This document shows, one piece after another, positions 8,921 through 18,140 of a DNA stretch of 64,000 bases (the stretch's first letter is position 1; the number at the start of each line of letters is the position of its first letter). The translations under genes and the position numbers were made by a program. The stretch is from Gordonia polyisoprenivorans NBRC 16320 = JCM 10675 (GTDB lineage Bacteria > Actinomycetota > Actinomycetes > Mycobacteriales > Mycobacteriaceae): assembly GCF_000241325.1 (NCBI RefSeq), contig NZ_BAEI01000039.1, positions 94,178 through 158,177 on the forward strand, given 5' to 3'. Below the pieces are notes generated by a model. That model did no database searches and was not told where the DNA came from. It saw only the letters and a list, made by a program, of their open reading frames with translations.

Positions 8921-10615
8921 ATGACCCCAGACGCCCAAATCCCCGTTTCACAGACCCCCGTTTCGCAGACCCCCTTCAAGTTCAATCTGGCCGACGTGTT
9001 CGAGACCGTCGCGGACTCGGTGCCCGAGCGGATCGCCCTGAGTTACGAGGGCCGCCAGATCAGCTACGCCGAACTCGACAGGCTCGCCAACCGGGTGGCA
9101 CACCTGTTGCGCGACAACGGTATCGGTACGGCAGATCACGTCTCACTGTTCCTGAAGAACAGCGTCGAGCACGTCACCAGCCTGCTCGGGCTGTTGAAGA
9201 TCCGCGCGGTCCCGGTGAACGTCAATTATCGCTACACCAACTCCGAACTGCGCTACATCTTCGACAACTCCGACTCACGGGGCATCATCGTCGAACTCCC
9301 CGAGCATCAACGCAGCGTTGCCGCACTGCTTCCCGAATTGCCGCTGGTTCGCACGGTGTTCGTCGTCGGCGACATCATCGACGAATTGACCACGGCCGCA
9401 GCGTCGTTACCCGAAGGGCGCACGGTCTCGATCGTGCCGTTCGACGACGAGGCCGCGGCGTCGGAAGAGCGCGACTTCGAGGCTCGCACCGGTGACGAGC
9501 TGTACCTGCTCTACACCGGCGGCACCACCGGATACCCCAAGGGCGTGATGTGGCGTCACGACGACTTCTTCCGCAAGCCCATCTCCGGCGGCAACCCGTA
9601 CGGCGACGCCCGCAAGGATCTCGCCGAGGTGGGCAGTGCGGTCAAGGAATTCGGCTCCATCGCCTTCAACATCGCGGCTCCGCTCATGCACGGCGCGGCG
9701 TCGTACTCGTTGTTCACCTTCCTCACCCTCGGTGGGCGGTTGGTGCTGATGCGCGACTTCGACCCGGCCGCGATCGTGGCGGGCATCGAGGACGAGAAGA
9801 TCCAGATCATCCTCATCGTCGGTGACGCGATGGGCATGCCGCTCGTCGAGGAGATGGAACGCCGCAAGGACGACGTCGACCTGTCGTCGCTGTTCTCGGT
9901 GACCTCCGGCGGCGCGATCTGGTCGCACCACAACCGCGACCGGTTCGCGGCGATCAAACCCGAACTCATCCTGCGCGACAACTTCGGGGCGTCGGAGTCG
10001 GGCAATGACGGTGAGATCATGATGGACGACAACGGCAATCTGCGGGTACCGCCGACCGACAAGATGATGGTCGTCGACGAGCGGCTCGACCGGATCGAGC
10101 CCGGCTCGGGGGACGTCGGTTACATCGCACGCATCGGCAATGTGCCGCTCGGGTACTACAAGGACGAGGACAAGAGCGCCCGGACGTTCCCGACCCTGCC
10201 CGACGGCCGTCGCATCTCGATCCTCGGCGACATGGGCACCGTGGAGGCCGACGGGTCGATCGTCTTCCTCGGCCGGGGTTCGCAGTGCATCAACACCGGT
10301 GGAGAGAAGGTGTATGCCGAGGAGGTCGAGGCGGTGTTGCACGCCCATCCCGCGATCGGCGATGCACTCGTGGTCCCGGTGCCCGACGAACGCTACGGTC
10401 AGCGGGTGGCCGCGGTCGCCCGCGTCGCCGACGGCGAGGCGGAGCCCACCCTCGCCGAGATCCAGGAGTACTGCCGCGCATCGCTGGCCGGGTACAAGGT
10501 TCCGCGCACCATCGTGTTCGTCGACGAGGTCAAGCGCACCCCGGCGGGCAAAGCCGACTACCGCTGGGCCAAGAACACCGCGGCGGCCTCCGAACAGCAG
10601 GCTGTGACAGCCTGA
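8921..10615 (+). CDS. fadD19: Steroid side-chain acyl-CoA synthetase, FadD19-like
   Basis: 564-residue AMP-forming acyl-CoA ligase. The P-loop YTGGTTGYPKG (about residues 198-208), the GYYKDEDKSARTF region and the C-terminal lysine context RTPAGKADYRWAK match the FadD19 group, which activates C26/C24-type steroid side chains with CoA. GAAGGAG at 8902-8908 supports the ATG. The N-terminus carries a short tandem repeat (PVSQT PVSQT) from a duplicated 15-bp unit and looks like an added tail. It is the last gene of the KstR-controlled operon and converges on the permease 7 bp away. FadD17 is a possible alternative name. Confidence 0.72.
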   Translation: MTPDAQIPVSQTPVSQTPFKFNLADVFETVADSVPERIALSYEGRQISYAELDRLANRVAHLLRDNGIGTADHVSLFLKNSVEHVTSLLGLLKIRAVPVNVNYRYTNSELRYIFDNSDSRGIIVELPEHQRSVAALLPELPLVRTVFVVGDIIDELTTAAASLPEGRTVSIVPFDDEAAASEERDFEARTGDELYLLYTGGTTGYPKGVMWRHDDFFRKPISGGNPYGDARKDLAEVGSAVKEFGSIAFNIAAPLMHGAASYSLFTFLTLGGRLVLMRDFDPAAIVAGIEDEKIQIILIVGDAMGMPLVEEMERRKDDVDLSSLFSVTSGGAIWSHHNRDRFAAIKPELILRDNFGASESGNDGEIMMDDNGNLRVPPTDKMMVVDERLDRIEPGSGDVGYIARIGNVPLGYYKDEDKSARTFPTLPDGRRISILGDMGTVEADGSIVFLGRGSQCINTGGEKVYAEEVEAVLHAHPAIGDALVVPVPDERYGQRVAAVARVADGEAEPTLAEIQEYCRASLAGYKVPRTIVFVDEVKRTPAGKADYRWAKNTAAASEQQAVTA

Positions 10616-10622
10616 CCGCGGA

Positions 10623-11915
10623 TCACATCACCTGCAGGCCGACCCAGAGCGCGACGACCGCGGCGACGAGGGTCGGCGGTACGGTGAGCGTGCCCAGCAG
10701 CACGTAGCGTCGCGTCGGCGGTGCGATGGTGTGGCGGCGCATCACGTCGCGCCACAACAGGTTTGCCAGCGAACCGAAGTAGGCGAGGTTGGGGCCGATG
10801 TTGACGCCGAGCAGCATGGCCAGCGCCAAGCCGTGATCATGGGCGACCATCGGCAGCAGGAGCAACGTCGCCGGGAGATTGTTGAGCACGTTGGCCGCGA
10901 CCGCCGCGAGTGCGGCGACCGCCAGGAGTGCCCACAGCGAGTTGCCGCCCGGGATGAGATGGGTGATCGCCTCGCCGATCGGTCCGAGCCGGATGGGCAG
11001 GATGATGATGCCCAGCGCAGCGACGAACGCGAGGAACGGGATGTTCACCGCGCGCAGCGCACGAACCGCGGTGACCACGGGCGCCTTGCGCATCGGAACG
11101 ATGAGCATCACCGCCGCCCCGACGCCGGCGATCGCGGCCAGCGGAATTCCCAACGGCTCGGCGACGATGAAGCCGCACAGCAGCAGACCCAGCAGGATCA
11201 GGGTGACGACCGGCGCCGGGCGCCGGGTGGTGCTCTCGGGTGTGCCGCTGTGCGGCTGTGCCGGAGTGCGGGTGGTCTGCGGTGCGGTGGTCTGCAGTTC
11301 GCCGGCGAAGAAGATCCGGAAGATGACGTATTCGACGACGATCGCGACCACCCACGGGGCCGCCATCAGTCCGGCGAAGGAGAGGAAACCGAGCCCGGTC
11401 GCCGAAAAGGCCAGCAGATTGGTCAGATTCGACACCGGCAACAGCGTCGAGGCACTGTTGGCCAGATGTGCGGTCGCCGTACCGACCGGAGTCACCCGGG
11501 CGCCGATCCGCCGCGCGGTGGCCACCGCGACCGGGGTCAGCAGCACGATCGTGGTGTCGATCGACAGGACCGCCGTGGTGAGCGCCGCGGCGACGAACAC
11601 CAGGCCGAGGAGGTGCGTGGGGGATCCGCGACTCCAGTCCGCGAGCAATTGACCCACCCAGGCGAAGACCCCGGTGCGTGCGCACACCTCGGCGACGACC
11701 AGCATGGCGGCGAGGAAACCGATTGTCGGCCCGATGAACTCGAGTTCGTCGCACACCTGCGACCACGACACGATACCGAGTAGGGTCACCAGCACCGCGG
11801 CCGGAACCGCGACGATCGCCGGTGAAAGGCGTTGTGCGGACACCGCGATCCCGATGACGGCGATCAGGGCGATCACGGCCACGGCGGTGCCCAGTGGGCT
11901 GTGGACGTCGAGCAC
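10623..11915 (-). CDS. ArsB/NhaD-superfamily (SLC13-like) permease
   Basis: 430 residues with about ten or eleven hydrophobic helices separated by a hydrophilic stretch rich in Thr and Pro (about residues 210-235). The repeated architecture, with NSASTLLPVSNLTNLL in the first half and NVLNNLPATLLLLP plus GVNIGPNLAYFGSLAN in the second, is the signature of the ArsB/NhaD ion-transporter superfamily (arsenite, sodium or dicarboxylate transport). No arsenic genes lie nearby, so the substrate is unknown. It converges on the steroid fadD gene and lies 9 bp after the MFS exporter on the same strand, so the two are probably co-transcribed. Confidence 0.75.
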   Translation of the reverse strand: MLDVHSPLGTAVAVIALIAVIGIAVSAQRLSPAIVAVPAAVLVTLLGIVSWSQVCDELEFIGPTIGFLAAMLVVAEVCARTGVFAWVGQLLADWSRGSPTHLLGLVFVAAALTTAVLSIDTTIVLLTPVAVATARRIGARVTPVGTATAHLANSASTLLPVSNLTNLLAFSATGLGFLSFAGLMAAPWVVAIVVEYVIFRIFFAGELQTTAPQTTRTPAQPHSGTPESTTRRPAPVVTLILLGLLLCGFIVAEPLGIPLAAIAGVGAAVMLIVPMRKAPVVTAVRALRAVNIPFLAFVAALGIIILPIRLGPIGEAITHLIPGGNSLWALLAVAALAAVAANVLNNLPATLLLLPMVAHDHGLALAMLLGVNIGPNLAYFGSLANLLWRDVMRRHTIAPPTRRYVLLGTLTVPPTLVAAVVALWVGLQVM

Positions 11916-11924
11916 GTCGAGAGC

Positions 11925-13436
11925 CTACGCAACCACCCGTCGCGGTGCGAGGATCGTGGTCACCGCGGACCCGACCACGAGCACGATGCCCAGCACCAGA
12001 CACCCCTGGTTCATCGGGACGACGAAGGCATCCTGTGCGCCGTGCAGGACGCGGGCGCCGAGGTCACCGGGGATCAGCGCCGCGACCTCCCGTGCCTCGG
12101 CCAGTGAGCGGGTGATGTGGTCGGCGGCAGCGGGCTCGGCACGGACGAGGTCGGCGGTCGGGCCGATGCGGTGTGCGTACCCGGCGGCGAGCAGACTGCC
12201 GGCCAGGGCGATGCCGATGGCGGCGCCGATCTCGCGTGCCGTGTCGTTGACCGCGGAGCCGACCCCCTGATTCTCCAGCGGCGTGTTGGACATGATCGCG
12301 GTCGTCGACGGGGCGGTCGCCAGACCGATACCGATCGCGCAGATCGCGAGCATCCACGCCATCATCCAGTAGGCGTCGTAGTCGATGACCCCCAACAGGA
12401 TCAGCCCGATGCCGGCGATGAGCAGCCCACTGCCCAACACGAAGCGCAGTGAGTGAAACCGCACCGCGAGCCAATTGCCCAGCAGCGCAAAGATGCTCAC
12501 ACCCAGGACCATCGGCATGAGGGCGAAGGCCGAGCGCAGCGGCGAGAAGTCGAACACCAGCTGCAGGCGTTGCAGTAGAAGGTAGAAGGCGCCGAAGGAG
12601 GCGAAGAACTGCAGCGCCACCGACAACGCACCGGCCCCGAACGCGCGGTTGGTGAACAGCCGGACGTCGAGGAGTTGCCGGGTGCCGCGCAATTCGATCA
12701 CGCAGAACAGGGCGACGAGGAGTACGCCGCCGATCAGGGTGAGAAGGACCAGCGCATCGTCCCAGCCGCGGTGTGGGGCCTCGAGGAGCCCGAACACGAT
12801 GCCGGTGACCGCGAGGATCGACACGGCCGATCCGGCGTAGTCGAAGGGTCGTGGATGGGAGTCCTTGGAGGTGCCGATCGTCAGGCACACCAGTGCCGTC
12901 AGCACCGCCGACGCGGCGAAGGTGATGAAAATCGAATGCCACGAGAAGAATTCCAGCAGGACGCCGGAGACGAAGAATCCGGCGATCGCGCCCGCGCCGG
13001 CGACAGCGGCCCAGATACTGATGCCGATGCTGCGCTTGTCGGCCGGCACACCGGAGGTGATGAGCGACAACGTCGTCGGCATGATGAATGCCGCGCCCAC
13101 GCCGGCGACGCATCGGGTGATGATCAACTGCGTCGGATCGGTGGCCCAGATCGCGGTCAGCGACCCGACCGCGAAGATGGCCAGACCGACGATCAACATC
13201 TCGCGGCGGCCGAAACGGTCGCCGATCGCGCCGGCGGGCAGCAGCAGCGCGGCGAGGGCGAGGGTGTAGCCGTCGGCGATCCAGGTCATCTGGCCGGTGT
13301 CGGCGCCGAGGTCGATGGCGATGTCGGCGAGCGCGGTGTTCAGTGCGGCCATGGCGGCGACCACCATGCTGACCGCCGCACACGCGATCGCGATCAGCCA
13401 CACCGAGCGCAGATCGAGCGCCCTGAACCGATTCAT
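11925..13436 (-). CDS. DHA2-family MFS exporter (14 TM)
   Basis: 503-residue membrane protein starting MNRFRALDLRSVWLIAIA. Motif A is seen as GAIGDRFGRREML and motif C-like Gly-rich helices follow (VAGAGAIAGFFVSGVLLE). The length and helix number fit the DHA2 (EmrB/QacA) drug:proton antiporters. The ATG at 13436 is preferred over a longer in-frame extension to 13508 because GGAGGG precedes it. No regulator adjoins it. Its substrate cannot be deduced; in this context it might export steroid intermediates, but that is a guess. Confidence 0.8.
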   Translation of the reverse strand: MNRFRALDLRSVWLIAIACAAVSMVVAAMAALNTALADIAIDLGADTGQMTWIADGYTLALAALLLPAGAIGDRFGRREMLIVGLAIFAVGSLTAIWATDPTQLIITRCVAGVGAAFIMPTTLSLITSGVPADKRSIGISIWAAVAGAGAIAGFFVSGVLLEFFSWHSIFITFAASAVLTALVCLTIGTSKDSHPRPFDYAGSAVSILAVTGIVFGLLEAPHRGWDDALVLLTLIGGVLLVALFCVIELRGTRQLLDVRLFTNRAFGAGALSVALQFFASFGAFYLLLQRLQLVFDFSPLRSAFALMPMVLGVSIFALLGNWLAVRFHSLRFVLGSGLLIAGIGLILLGVIDYDAYWMMAWMLAICAIGIGLATAPSTTAIMSNTPLENQGVGSAVNDTAREIGAAIGIALAGSLLAAGYAHRIGPTADLVRAEPAAADHITRSLAEAREVAALIPGDLGARVLHGAQDAFVVPMNQGCLVLGIVLVVGSAVTTILAPRRVVA

Positions 13437-13616
13437 CCGGCCCTCCCTCCCCGAAGTGCTGCAGAAAACGAATCCAAGAGTGTGATCCAGGCGACACGCG
13501 GGGCGCAAATCGCGACACCACAGGCAACCTGTGACACATTGATCACTGGAGTAACAAACCCGAGGTTGCAGATCGCCACTGTGGTCGTGTCCTCGGACAA
13601 CCGAAAGTGGGAGATC

Positions 13617-13754
13617 ATGGCCGCACCGGTCGCCTCTTCACGATCCACCGACACACCGACCGCGCGCCTGCACGTCTGGCGGGTCCTGGTGATGCTGGCG
13701 GCGCTCATCGCCGTCGTGTGCGCGCTGGTACTCGTCGTCACCAGCGCCGCCTGA
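13617..13754 (+). CDS. Small single-pass membrane protein (45 aa)
   Basis: A 45-residue protein: a hydrophilic, Ser/Thr-rich N-terminus of about 20 residues, then one hydrophobic helix (VLVMLAALIAVVCALVLVV). GTGGGAG lies 5-11 bases before the ATG. It is divergent from the MFS exporter, with a 180-bp intergenic region that could hold both promoters. No family recognised; a membrane peptide accessory to the exporter is possible but unproved. Confidence 0.5.
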   Translation: MAAPVASSRSTDTPTARLHVWRVLVMLAALIAVVCALVLVVTSAA

Positions 13755-13767
13755 GGGCCGCGACGCC

Positions 13768-13787
13768 CACCCGGGTGCGACCGGGTG
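13768..13787. terminator. Candidate hairpin between convergent small genes
   Basis: CACCCGG (13768-13774) pairs with CCGGGTG (13781-13787) across a 6-nt loop, in the 52-bp gap between the convergent genes ending at 13754 and 13807. GC-rich, with no T-run. Confidence 0.35.
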
Positions 13788-13806
13788 AGCGAGCCGCGGC
13801 CGCGGG

Positions 13807-14235
13807 TCACGCGTGCTTCTCGATCACGTCGCCGACGGCGGGAAGCGCCTCGGACACATAGCCCTTGGCCTTGCCGCGCAGCGTGCCGTAGGCCTTGGCC
13901 AGCGGCGCCTTGGCGGATTCCACCTGGGCGTCGGTCACCGCGAGCAGGGCCTCCGACGCGGTGTCGGGGTCACTGGCCAGATGCGCACCGAACGGTGTGC
14001 CCGCGGGCTTGGAGTCCCAGAACGGCTGCAGGGCGGCGACGAATTCGGGGAGCATCAGGTTGGTCGCCTTCTTCACGATGTCGGGCTTGACCTTGCCGAC
14101 GGCACCGTATGCAGCCTTGACGGTCGCACCGCCGAGCCCCTTCTGGGCTGCGACCTGCGAGTCGATCACCCCCACCAGATCGTCGACGACGGCCGGACGG
14201 TTCGGACCGAGCAGGGACTGCAGCGAATCGCTCAT
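13807..14235 (-). CDS. Conserved actinobacterial protein of unknown function (142 aa)
   Basis: 142 residues, mostly predicted helical, no membrane segment or signal peptide. It starts MSDSLQSLLGPNRPAVVDDL and ends with an Ala/Lys-rich helix. GAGGAG precedes the ATG at 14235 by about 9 bases, which favours it over an upstream in-frame codon at 14250. Proteins of this size and composition (DUF6918-like) occur widely in Mycobacteriales, but no function is known to me. Neither neighbour suggests a role. Confidence 0.6.
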   Translation of the reverse strand: MSDSLQSLLGPNRPAVVDDLVGVIDSQVAAQKGLGGATVKAAYGAVGKVKPDIVKKATNLMLPEFVAALQPFWDSKPAGTPFGAHLASDPDTASEALLAVTDAQVESAKAPLAKAYGTLRGKAKGYVSEALPAVGDVIEKHA

Positions 14236-14321
14236 CAAGATTCTCCTCAAGGGACGGGTTTCGACGAAGGACGGGCGCGGCCGGCGCGACCGGCGCCCCC
14301 TGAGCAGAATAGACGGATCGG

Positions 14322-15290
14322 TCAGTTCTCGAAGATGGTGCGCAGCGCCGGCGCCACGCCGCGATGATCCCGGATCGGCATGGCGCGGCCGCGGCCGAGG
14401 AGAGCCAGGTCGGCCGCCAACTCGAGGTCGTGCTCGCCGGAGACGTCGACGAGGACGTCGAGCCGGTTCAATGTTCCCGGGATCTCTCGCGGGTCCGGGC
14501 CGGCGTTGTGCACGCAGTCGCTCAGCAGCAGCACGCGGGAGTCCGCTGCGGGTACCCCACGGAGTTGGTCGGCCGCGGTGCTCAACGCGAAGCTCAGATT
14601 GGTCAGCCCCTGGGTGGGCAGCGTGAGCAGTGCGTCGATGACCCGGTCGGGGTCGACCGGATCGCCGAGTCGAGAGATCACGGCGGCATCGGACCAGAAG
14701 GCGATGACCGACACGGCATCTCGGGAGAGTTCACCGGTGAGCGCGCCGACGGTGGCCGCCGCGGTGCGGACCTGTTCTCCGCGGGCCGATCCGGAGATGT
14801 CGACGACGATCACCACCGACCGCCTGCGCCGGATGCGCCGACGCACCGCGATGTCGTCGTCGGTCGGCAGCGGATTCGCCGCGATCGCCTCGAGTGTCAC
14901 ATCGAGATCGATCTCGTCGGAATCGCCACGCCACCGACCGGTCCGCAGGGTTCCCGTGGCCGACCGCGGGGCACGCGGGGATCGGACGACCTCGGTCAAT
15001 GCGAGCTTCCGGGCGATCTGATGTGCCCGCCGGCGGGCTTCGTCGTCATGTGCGGCCGGGTGGTCAGCAGTGTCGAGTTCGCCTGTCTCCGAGGTCATTC
15101 CCGGTTGGGTCGAGCCCGCCGCGCCGGGTGCCCCGGGCGGGCGGCGATCACGTCGTCCGAGGAGAACCCAGCCCGCGCCGCCGGCGCCCGGCACGAGGAG
15201 ATCGGGCTCGGTGTCGAGGTGCTTCGGCTTACGACGCAGCGGCGCGAGTGTGCGCGGGTCGGTGCGCCGGGCACCGCGGCGGCGGGTCAA
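14322..15290 (-). CDS. VWA-domain protein (CoxE-like partner of MoxR ATPase)
   Basis: 322 residues. The first 150 are Arg/Pro-rich and poorly conserved; a von Willebrand A domain follows, with the metal-site motif VDISGSA (about residues 163-169) and the later Thr (TQGLTNLS) and Asp (LLSDCVHNAG) of the MIDAS. It lies 24 bp after the MoxR-type ATPase on the same strand. MoxR/VWA pairs act as chaperones that insert metals or cofactors into, or remodel, partner enzymes (family knowledge). The TTG at 15290 is the only start after the ATPase stop; a later ATG at 15098 is possible. Confidence 0.75.
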   Translation of the reverse strand: MTRRRGARRTDPRTLAPLRRKPKHLDTEPDLLVPGAGGAGWVLLGRRDRRPPGAPGAAGSTQPGMTSETGELDTADHPAAHDDEARRRAHQIARKLALTEVVRSPRAPRSATGTLRTGRWRGDSDEIDLDVTLEAIAANPLPTDDDIAVRRRIRRRRSVVIVVDISGSARGEQVRTAAATVGALTGELSRDAVSVIAFWSDAAVISRLGDPVDPDRVIDALLTLPTQGLTNLSFALSTAADQLRGVPAADSRVLLLSDCVHNAGPDPREIPGTLNRLDVLVDVSGEHDLELAADLALLGRGRAMPIRDHRGVAPALRTIFEN

Positions 15291-15314
15291 CGGCGACTCG
15301 GCGGCGATCGCTCT

Positions 15315-16283
15315 TCAACCGGGCTCGGCCGCCGCGGGGTCGAGGACGAAATGGTCCTGCCAGATCTCGGTCAGGACGCCCTCCGGAGTGGTGAAGGCGG
15401 TGTCGTCGAGATGGATTCGACCCGACAGCGCCACCATCATCGCATCGAGGACGGTGGCGGTGTAGTCGGTCGGGAGGTCGCGCGGCGGCGGCACGGCGCC
15501 GTCGGCGGGCACCGGAACCCCGCGCATCGCGCACAACTGTGCGGTGATGAGCGCGAGGTCGATCGCTCCGCGCACGCTGCTGCCCTGACGGATGTCGTCA
15601 CGGATCCGGGTGGCCCGGGTCAGTGCCACCGAGTCGTTGACGATCCGATCCGACCCCGATCCGGTTCGGCGCCGGACGATCTCGCGTTCGGCCGCGTCGT
15701 CCTGATAGTCCACCACGAGTCGGCACATCCGATCGTGCACCGAGGTCGACAGGCGTGTGGTGCCCACGTTGTCGTACGGGTTCATCGACGCGACGATCCG
15801 GAAACTGTCGGCGGCGACGACGGTTCCCACCCGAGGCACGGTGATGACCCGCTCGGCCATCGCGGTCAGCAGTGTGTCGACGGTGTCCTCGGGCGCGCGG
15901 TTGAATTCCTCGACGTACAGGAACCCGCCGCTGCGCATCGCCTGCAGCAGAGGCCCGTCGACGAAATTGTCGGGACGGTAGTCCTCCTTGAGGACCCGAG
16001 CGGGATTGTGGTGGCCGACAAGGCGACTTGGCGTGAGATCGGCATTGCCCTCCACCAGCACCAGCGGAATGCCCCAGTGCGCGGTGATCGCCCGCAGCAG
16101 GGTGCTCTTGGAGGTACCCGGTGGGCCCTCGAGGATCATGTCGCGCCCGGCGGCGACCGCAGCGAGGACGAGATCCAATTCGCGGTCGCGCCCGACGATC
16201 TCGGTCGCGATGGCCGAACGGACCGCAGCGACATCGCTGCGGTCCGTGGTCAGGGTGGGTCCCGTCGGGATGGGCCCGCTCAC
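15315..16283 (-). CDS. MoxR-family AAA+ ATPase
   Basis: 322 residues from a GTG at 16283 that overlaps the stop of the upstream SDR (GTGA, 16280-16283). Walker A is GPPGTSKST (about residues 53-61), with Ser in place of the usual Gly before Lys; Walker B-like LYVEEFNRA lies at about 122-130; sensor-like ASMNPYDNVGT follows. This is the MoxR group of AAA+ chaperones, which work with VWA proteins such as the next gene. A longer in-frame reading to 16781 runs through the SDR gene and is rejected. Confidence 0.82.
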   Translation of the reverse strand: MSGPIPTGPTLTTDRSDVAAVRSAIATEIVGRDRELDLVLAAVAAGRDMILEGPPGTSKSTLLRAITAHWGIPLVLVEGNADLTPSRLVGHHNPARVLKEDYRPDNFVDGPLLQAMRSGGFLYVEEFNRAPEDTVDTLLTAMAERVITVPRVGTVVAADSFRIVASMNPYDNVGTTRLSTSVHDRMCRLVVDYQDDAAEREIVRRRTGSGSDRIVNDSVALTRATRIRDDIRQGSSVRGAIDLALITAQLCAMRGVPVPADGAVPPPRDLPTDYTATVLDAMMVALSGRIHLDDTAFTTPEGVLTEIWQDHFVLDPAAAEPG

Positions 16284-17137
16284 TTCACCGGATCCGGGTT
16301 CACGCCGGTCAGCAGCATATGCCCGGCGTCGACCGGAATGGTGACCCCGGTGACGGTGGCCGCGAGATCGGAATTCAGGTACAGCGCCGTGTTCGCGATG
16401 ACCTCCGGCGGCATGAACGAGGTGCCCTTGAGCGCGTGGAAACTGTAGCCACCCGCGATGAGGTCGTCGGGAGTGCCGCCCTCGTGCCCGGCGAACATGT
16501 CCCACGCGCCCTGCTGATTGGTCATGGGCGTCAGGATCGCACCGGGATTGATGGAATTGCAGCGGATTCCGTACGGGGCGAGTTCGAGCGCGATGTTCTT
16601 CATCAACCCGATCACGCCGTGTTTGGTCGAGACATAGTGGGCGTAGTTCATGCCCGGTTCGAGTCCGTTCACCGAGGACGTGATGACGATCGAGCCGGAC
16701 TGACGCTCGATCATGTGCGGCGCCACCGCTTTTGCCGATTTCCAGACCCCGGTCAGGTTGACGTCCATCATGTCCGACCACATCTGTTCGCTCATCTCCC
16801 AGAACGGTGCCCGGGTCCAGATGCCGGCATTGGCGATGAGGATGTCGATCTTGCCGAACTCCGCGATGCCCGCGGTGACTGCCGCGTCGAGCTGGTCCTG
16901 ATCGCGAACATCGGCGTCGAAGGTCAACGCGCGACGGTCGAGTGCCTCAACCTGACGCACCGTCTCGGCCATGTCGTCGGCGGTCGCGAGCGGATAGTCG
17001 ACCGATCCGAGGGCCTGCGAGGTGATGTCGAGCAGGATCACGTCGGCGCCCTCGCGTGCCGAGGTCACTGCGTGGGCGCGGCCCTGTCCGCGGGCACCGC
17101 CGGTGATGAGTGCGGTCTTGCCGTCCAAGAGTCCCAT
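16280..17137 (-). CDS. Mycofactocin-type short-chain dehydrogenase 1
   Basis: 285-residue SDR. It has the nucleotide motif TGGARGQGRAHA, the NAG motif (LIANAGIW) and the catalytic Ser and YVSTK. The long insert after beta-strand 2 (LDITSQALGSVDYPLATADD) and the RGQGRAHA start are hallmarks of mycofactocin-coupled SDRs, which hold NAD tightly and pass electrons to mycofactocin. Typical substrates are alcohols such as carveol; here a steroid or terpenoid alcohol could be expected, but this is inference. It lies 46 bp after a second such SDR and is translationally coupled to the MoxR gene. Confidence 0.82.
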   Translation of the reverse strand: MGLLDGKTALITGGARGQGRAHAVTSAREGADVILLDITSQALGSVDYPLATADDMAETVRQVEALDRRALTFDADVRDQDQLDAAVTAGIAEFGKIDILIANAGIWTRAPFWEMSEQMWSDMMDVNLTGVWKSAKAVAPHMIERQSGSIVITSSVNGLEPGMNYAHYVSTKHGVIGLMKNIALELAPYGIRCNSINPGAILTPMTNQQGAWDMFAGHEGGTPDDLIAGGYSFHALKGTSFMPPEVIANTALYLNSDLAATVTGVTIPVDAGHMLLTGVNPDPVK

Positions 17138-17183
17138 GTCAACTCCTTTGTCGTTGGGTCTGTGTCGTGGGGGATGGAGAGGT

Positions 17184-18011
17184 TTACAGCGCTCCGCCGG
17201 CGTCGATGACCTGTGTGGTTCCGGTGACGTAGCGTCCGGCGTCGGAGACGAGATAGAGGATTGCGTTGGAGATGTCGATGGGTTCGACCATCGACACCGG
17301 TAGCCGGTTCATCTGCGAGGCCGCCTCCTCGAAGTCGGCGCGGGTCGGTTCCTCGAGATCCGGTCGGAACAGTTTGTAGGTGGGCTCGTTGAGGATCATG
17401 TCGGTCGCGACCGTGGTGGGATGCACGGTGTTCACCCGAATGCTCTGCGGCCCGAGCTCTTTCGCCAGTACGCGCATCAGTCCGATCAGACCGTACTTGG
17501 CGGCGGTGTAATGGGCGATGTTCTCATTGGTCGTGATGGCCGCGAGCGAACTGGTCAGGACCACCGCACCGCCGCGCCCACCGGCGACGATGTGCGGCAC
17601 CGCCGCGCGCACGGTCTTCCACACGCCGGTCAGGTTGATGTCGATCATGGTCTGCCACGTCTGCTCGTCCATCTCGAGGGTGGGGGCCATGGTGGAGATC
17701 CCGGCGTTGGCGAGGACGATGTCGAGCCGGCCGAGGGCGGCGACCCCGTCCTGCGCGGCTTTGGTCAGCCCGGCGAGATCCCGCACGTCCACCTCGGAGG
17801 CGATGATGCGACGGTCGAGCGCCTCGACCGCACGCACCGTCTCCTCGAGATCGCCGGGACGTGCCGTTGCGTAGGGGACGGTGTCGACCTGTTCGGTGAT
17901 GTCGACGGCGATGATGTCGGCGCCCTCTTGCGCCAGACGTAGTGCGTGACTACGTCCTTGGCCGCGTGCCGCTCCGGTGATGAAGGCGACCTTGCCTTCG
18001 AGTGTGCCCAT
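17184..18011 (-). CDS. Mycofactocin-type short-chain dehydrogenase 2
   Basis: 275 residues starting MGTLEGKVAFITGAARGQGRSH. The cofactor motif, the extended loop (VDITEQVDTVPYATARPGD) and the catalytic YTAAK are as in mycofactocin-coupled SDRs. It is the first gene of the leftward operon SDR2-SDR1-MoxR-VWA and is divergent from a TetR regulator resembling MftR. The ATG at 18011 fits the family N-terminus; an in-frame reading to 18074 enters the intergenic operator region. No mycofactocin biosynthesis gene (mftA-F) lies in the window. Confidence 0.82.
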   Translation of the reverse strand: MGTLEGKVAFITGAARGQGRSHALRLAQEGADIIAVDITEQVDTVPYATARPGDLEETVRAVEALDRRIIASEVDVRDLAGLTKAAQDGVAALGRLDIVLANAGISTMAPTLEMDEQTWQTMIDINLTGVWKTVRAAVPHIVAGGRGGAVVLTSSLAAITTNENIAHYTAAKYGLIGLMRVLAKELGPQSIRVNTVHPTTVATDMILNEPTYKLFRPDLEEPTRADFEEAASQMNRLPVSMVEPIDISNAILYLVSDAGRYVTGTTQVIDAGGAL

Positions 18012-18068
18012 GATGATGACCTGCTTCCCTCGACGAACTCGTGTGATCCACGTCGCACCCCGAGGATA

Positions 18069-18085
18069 TGTCACACGGTGTCACA
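18069..18085. promoter_or_regulatory. Direct repeat TGTCACA, candidate operator between SDR2 and TetR gene
   Basis: TGTCACA occurs at 18069-18075 and again at 18079-18085 (10-bp period, one helical turn) in the 129-bp region between the divergent SDR operon and the MftR-like regulator. Direct repeats are unusual for TetR operators, so the role is only suggested by position. Confidence 0.35.
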
Positions 18086-18140
18086 ACGCCAGAGGGACGA
18101 AGGTCCCCACGCTGACATCGGTCGGTGGGACGATGGGCGG

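Noticed and set aside
10731..11783. 350-codon plus-strand frame opposite the permease
   Set aside because: Composition (Asp/Arg/Gln/His-rich) is typical of an antisense shadow of a hydrophobic protein.
15315..16781. MoxR reading extended to 488 codons
   Set aside because: The extra 166 codons cover the SDR gene; the GTG at 16283 overlapping the SDR stop gives the right domain start.
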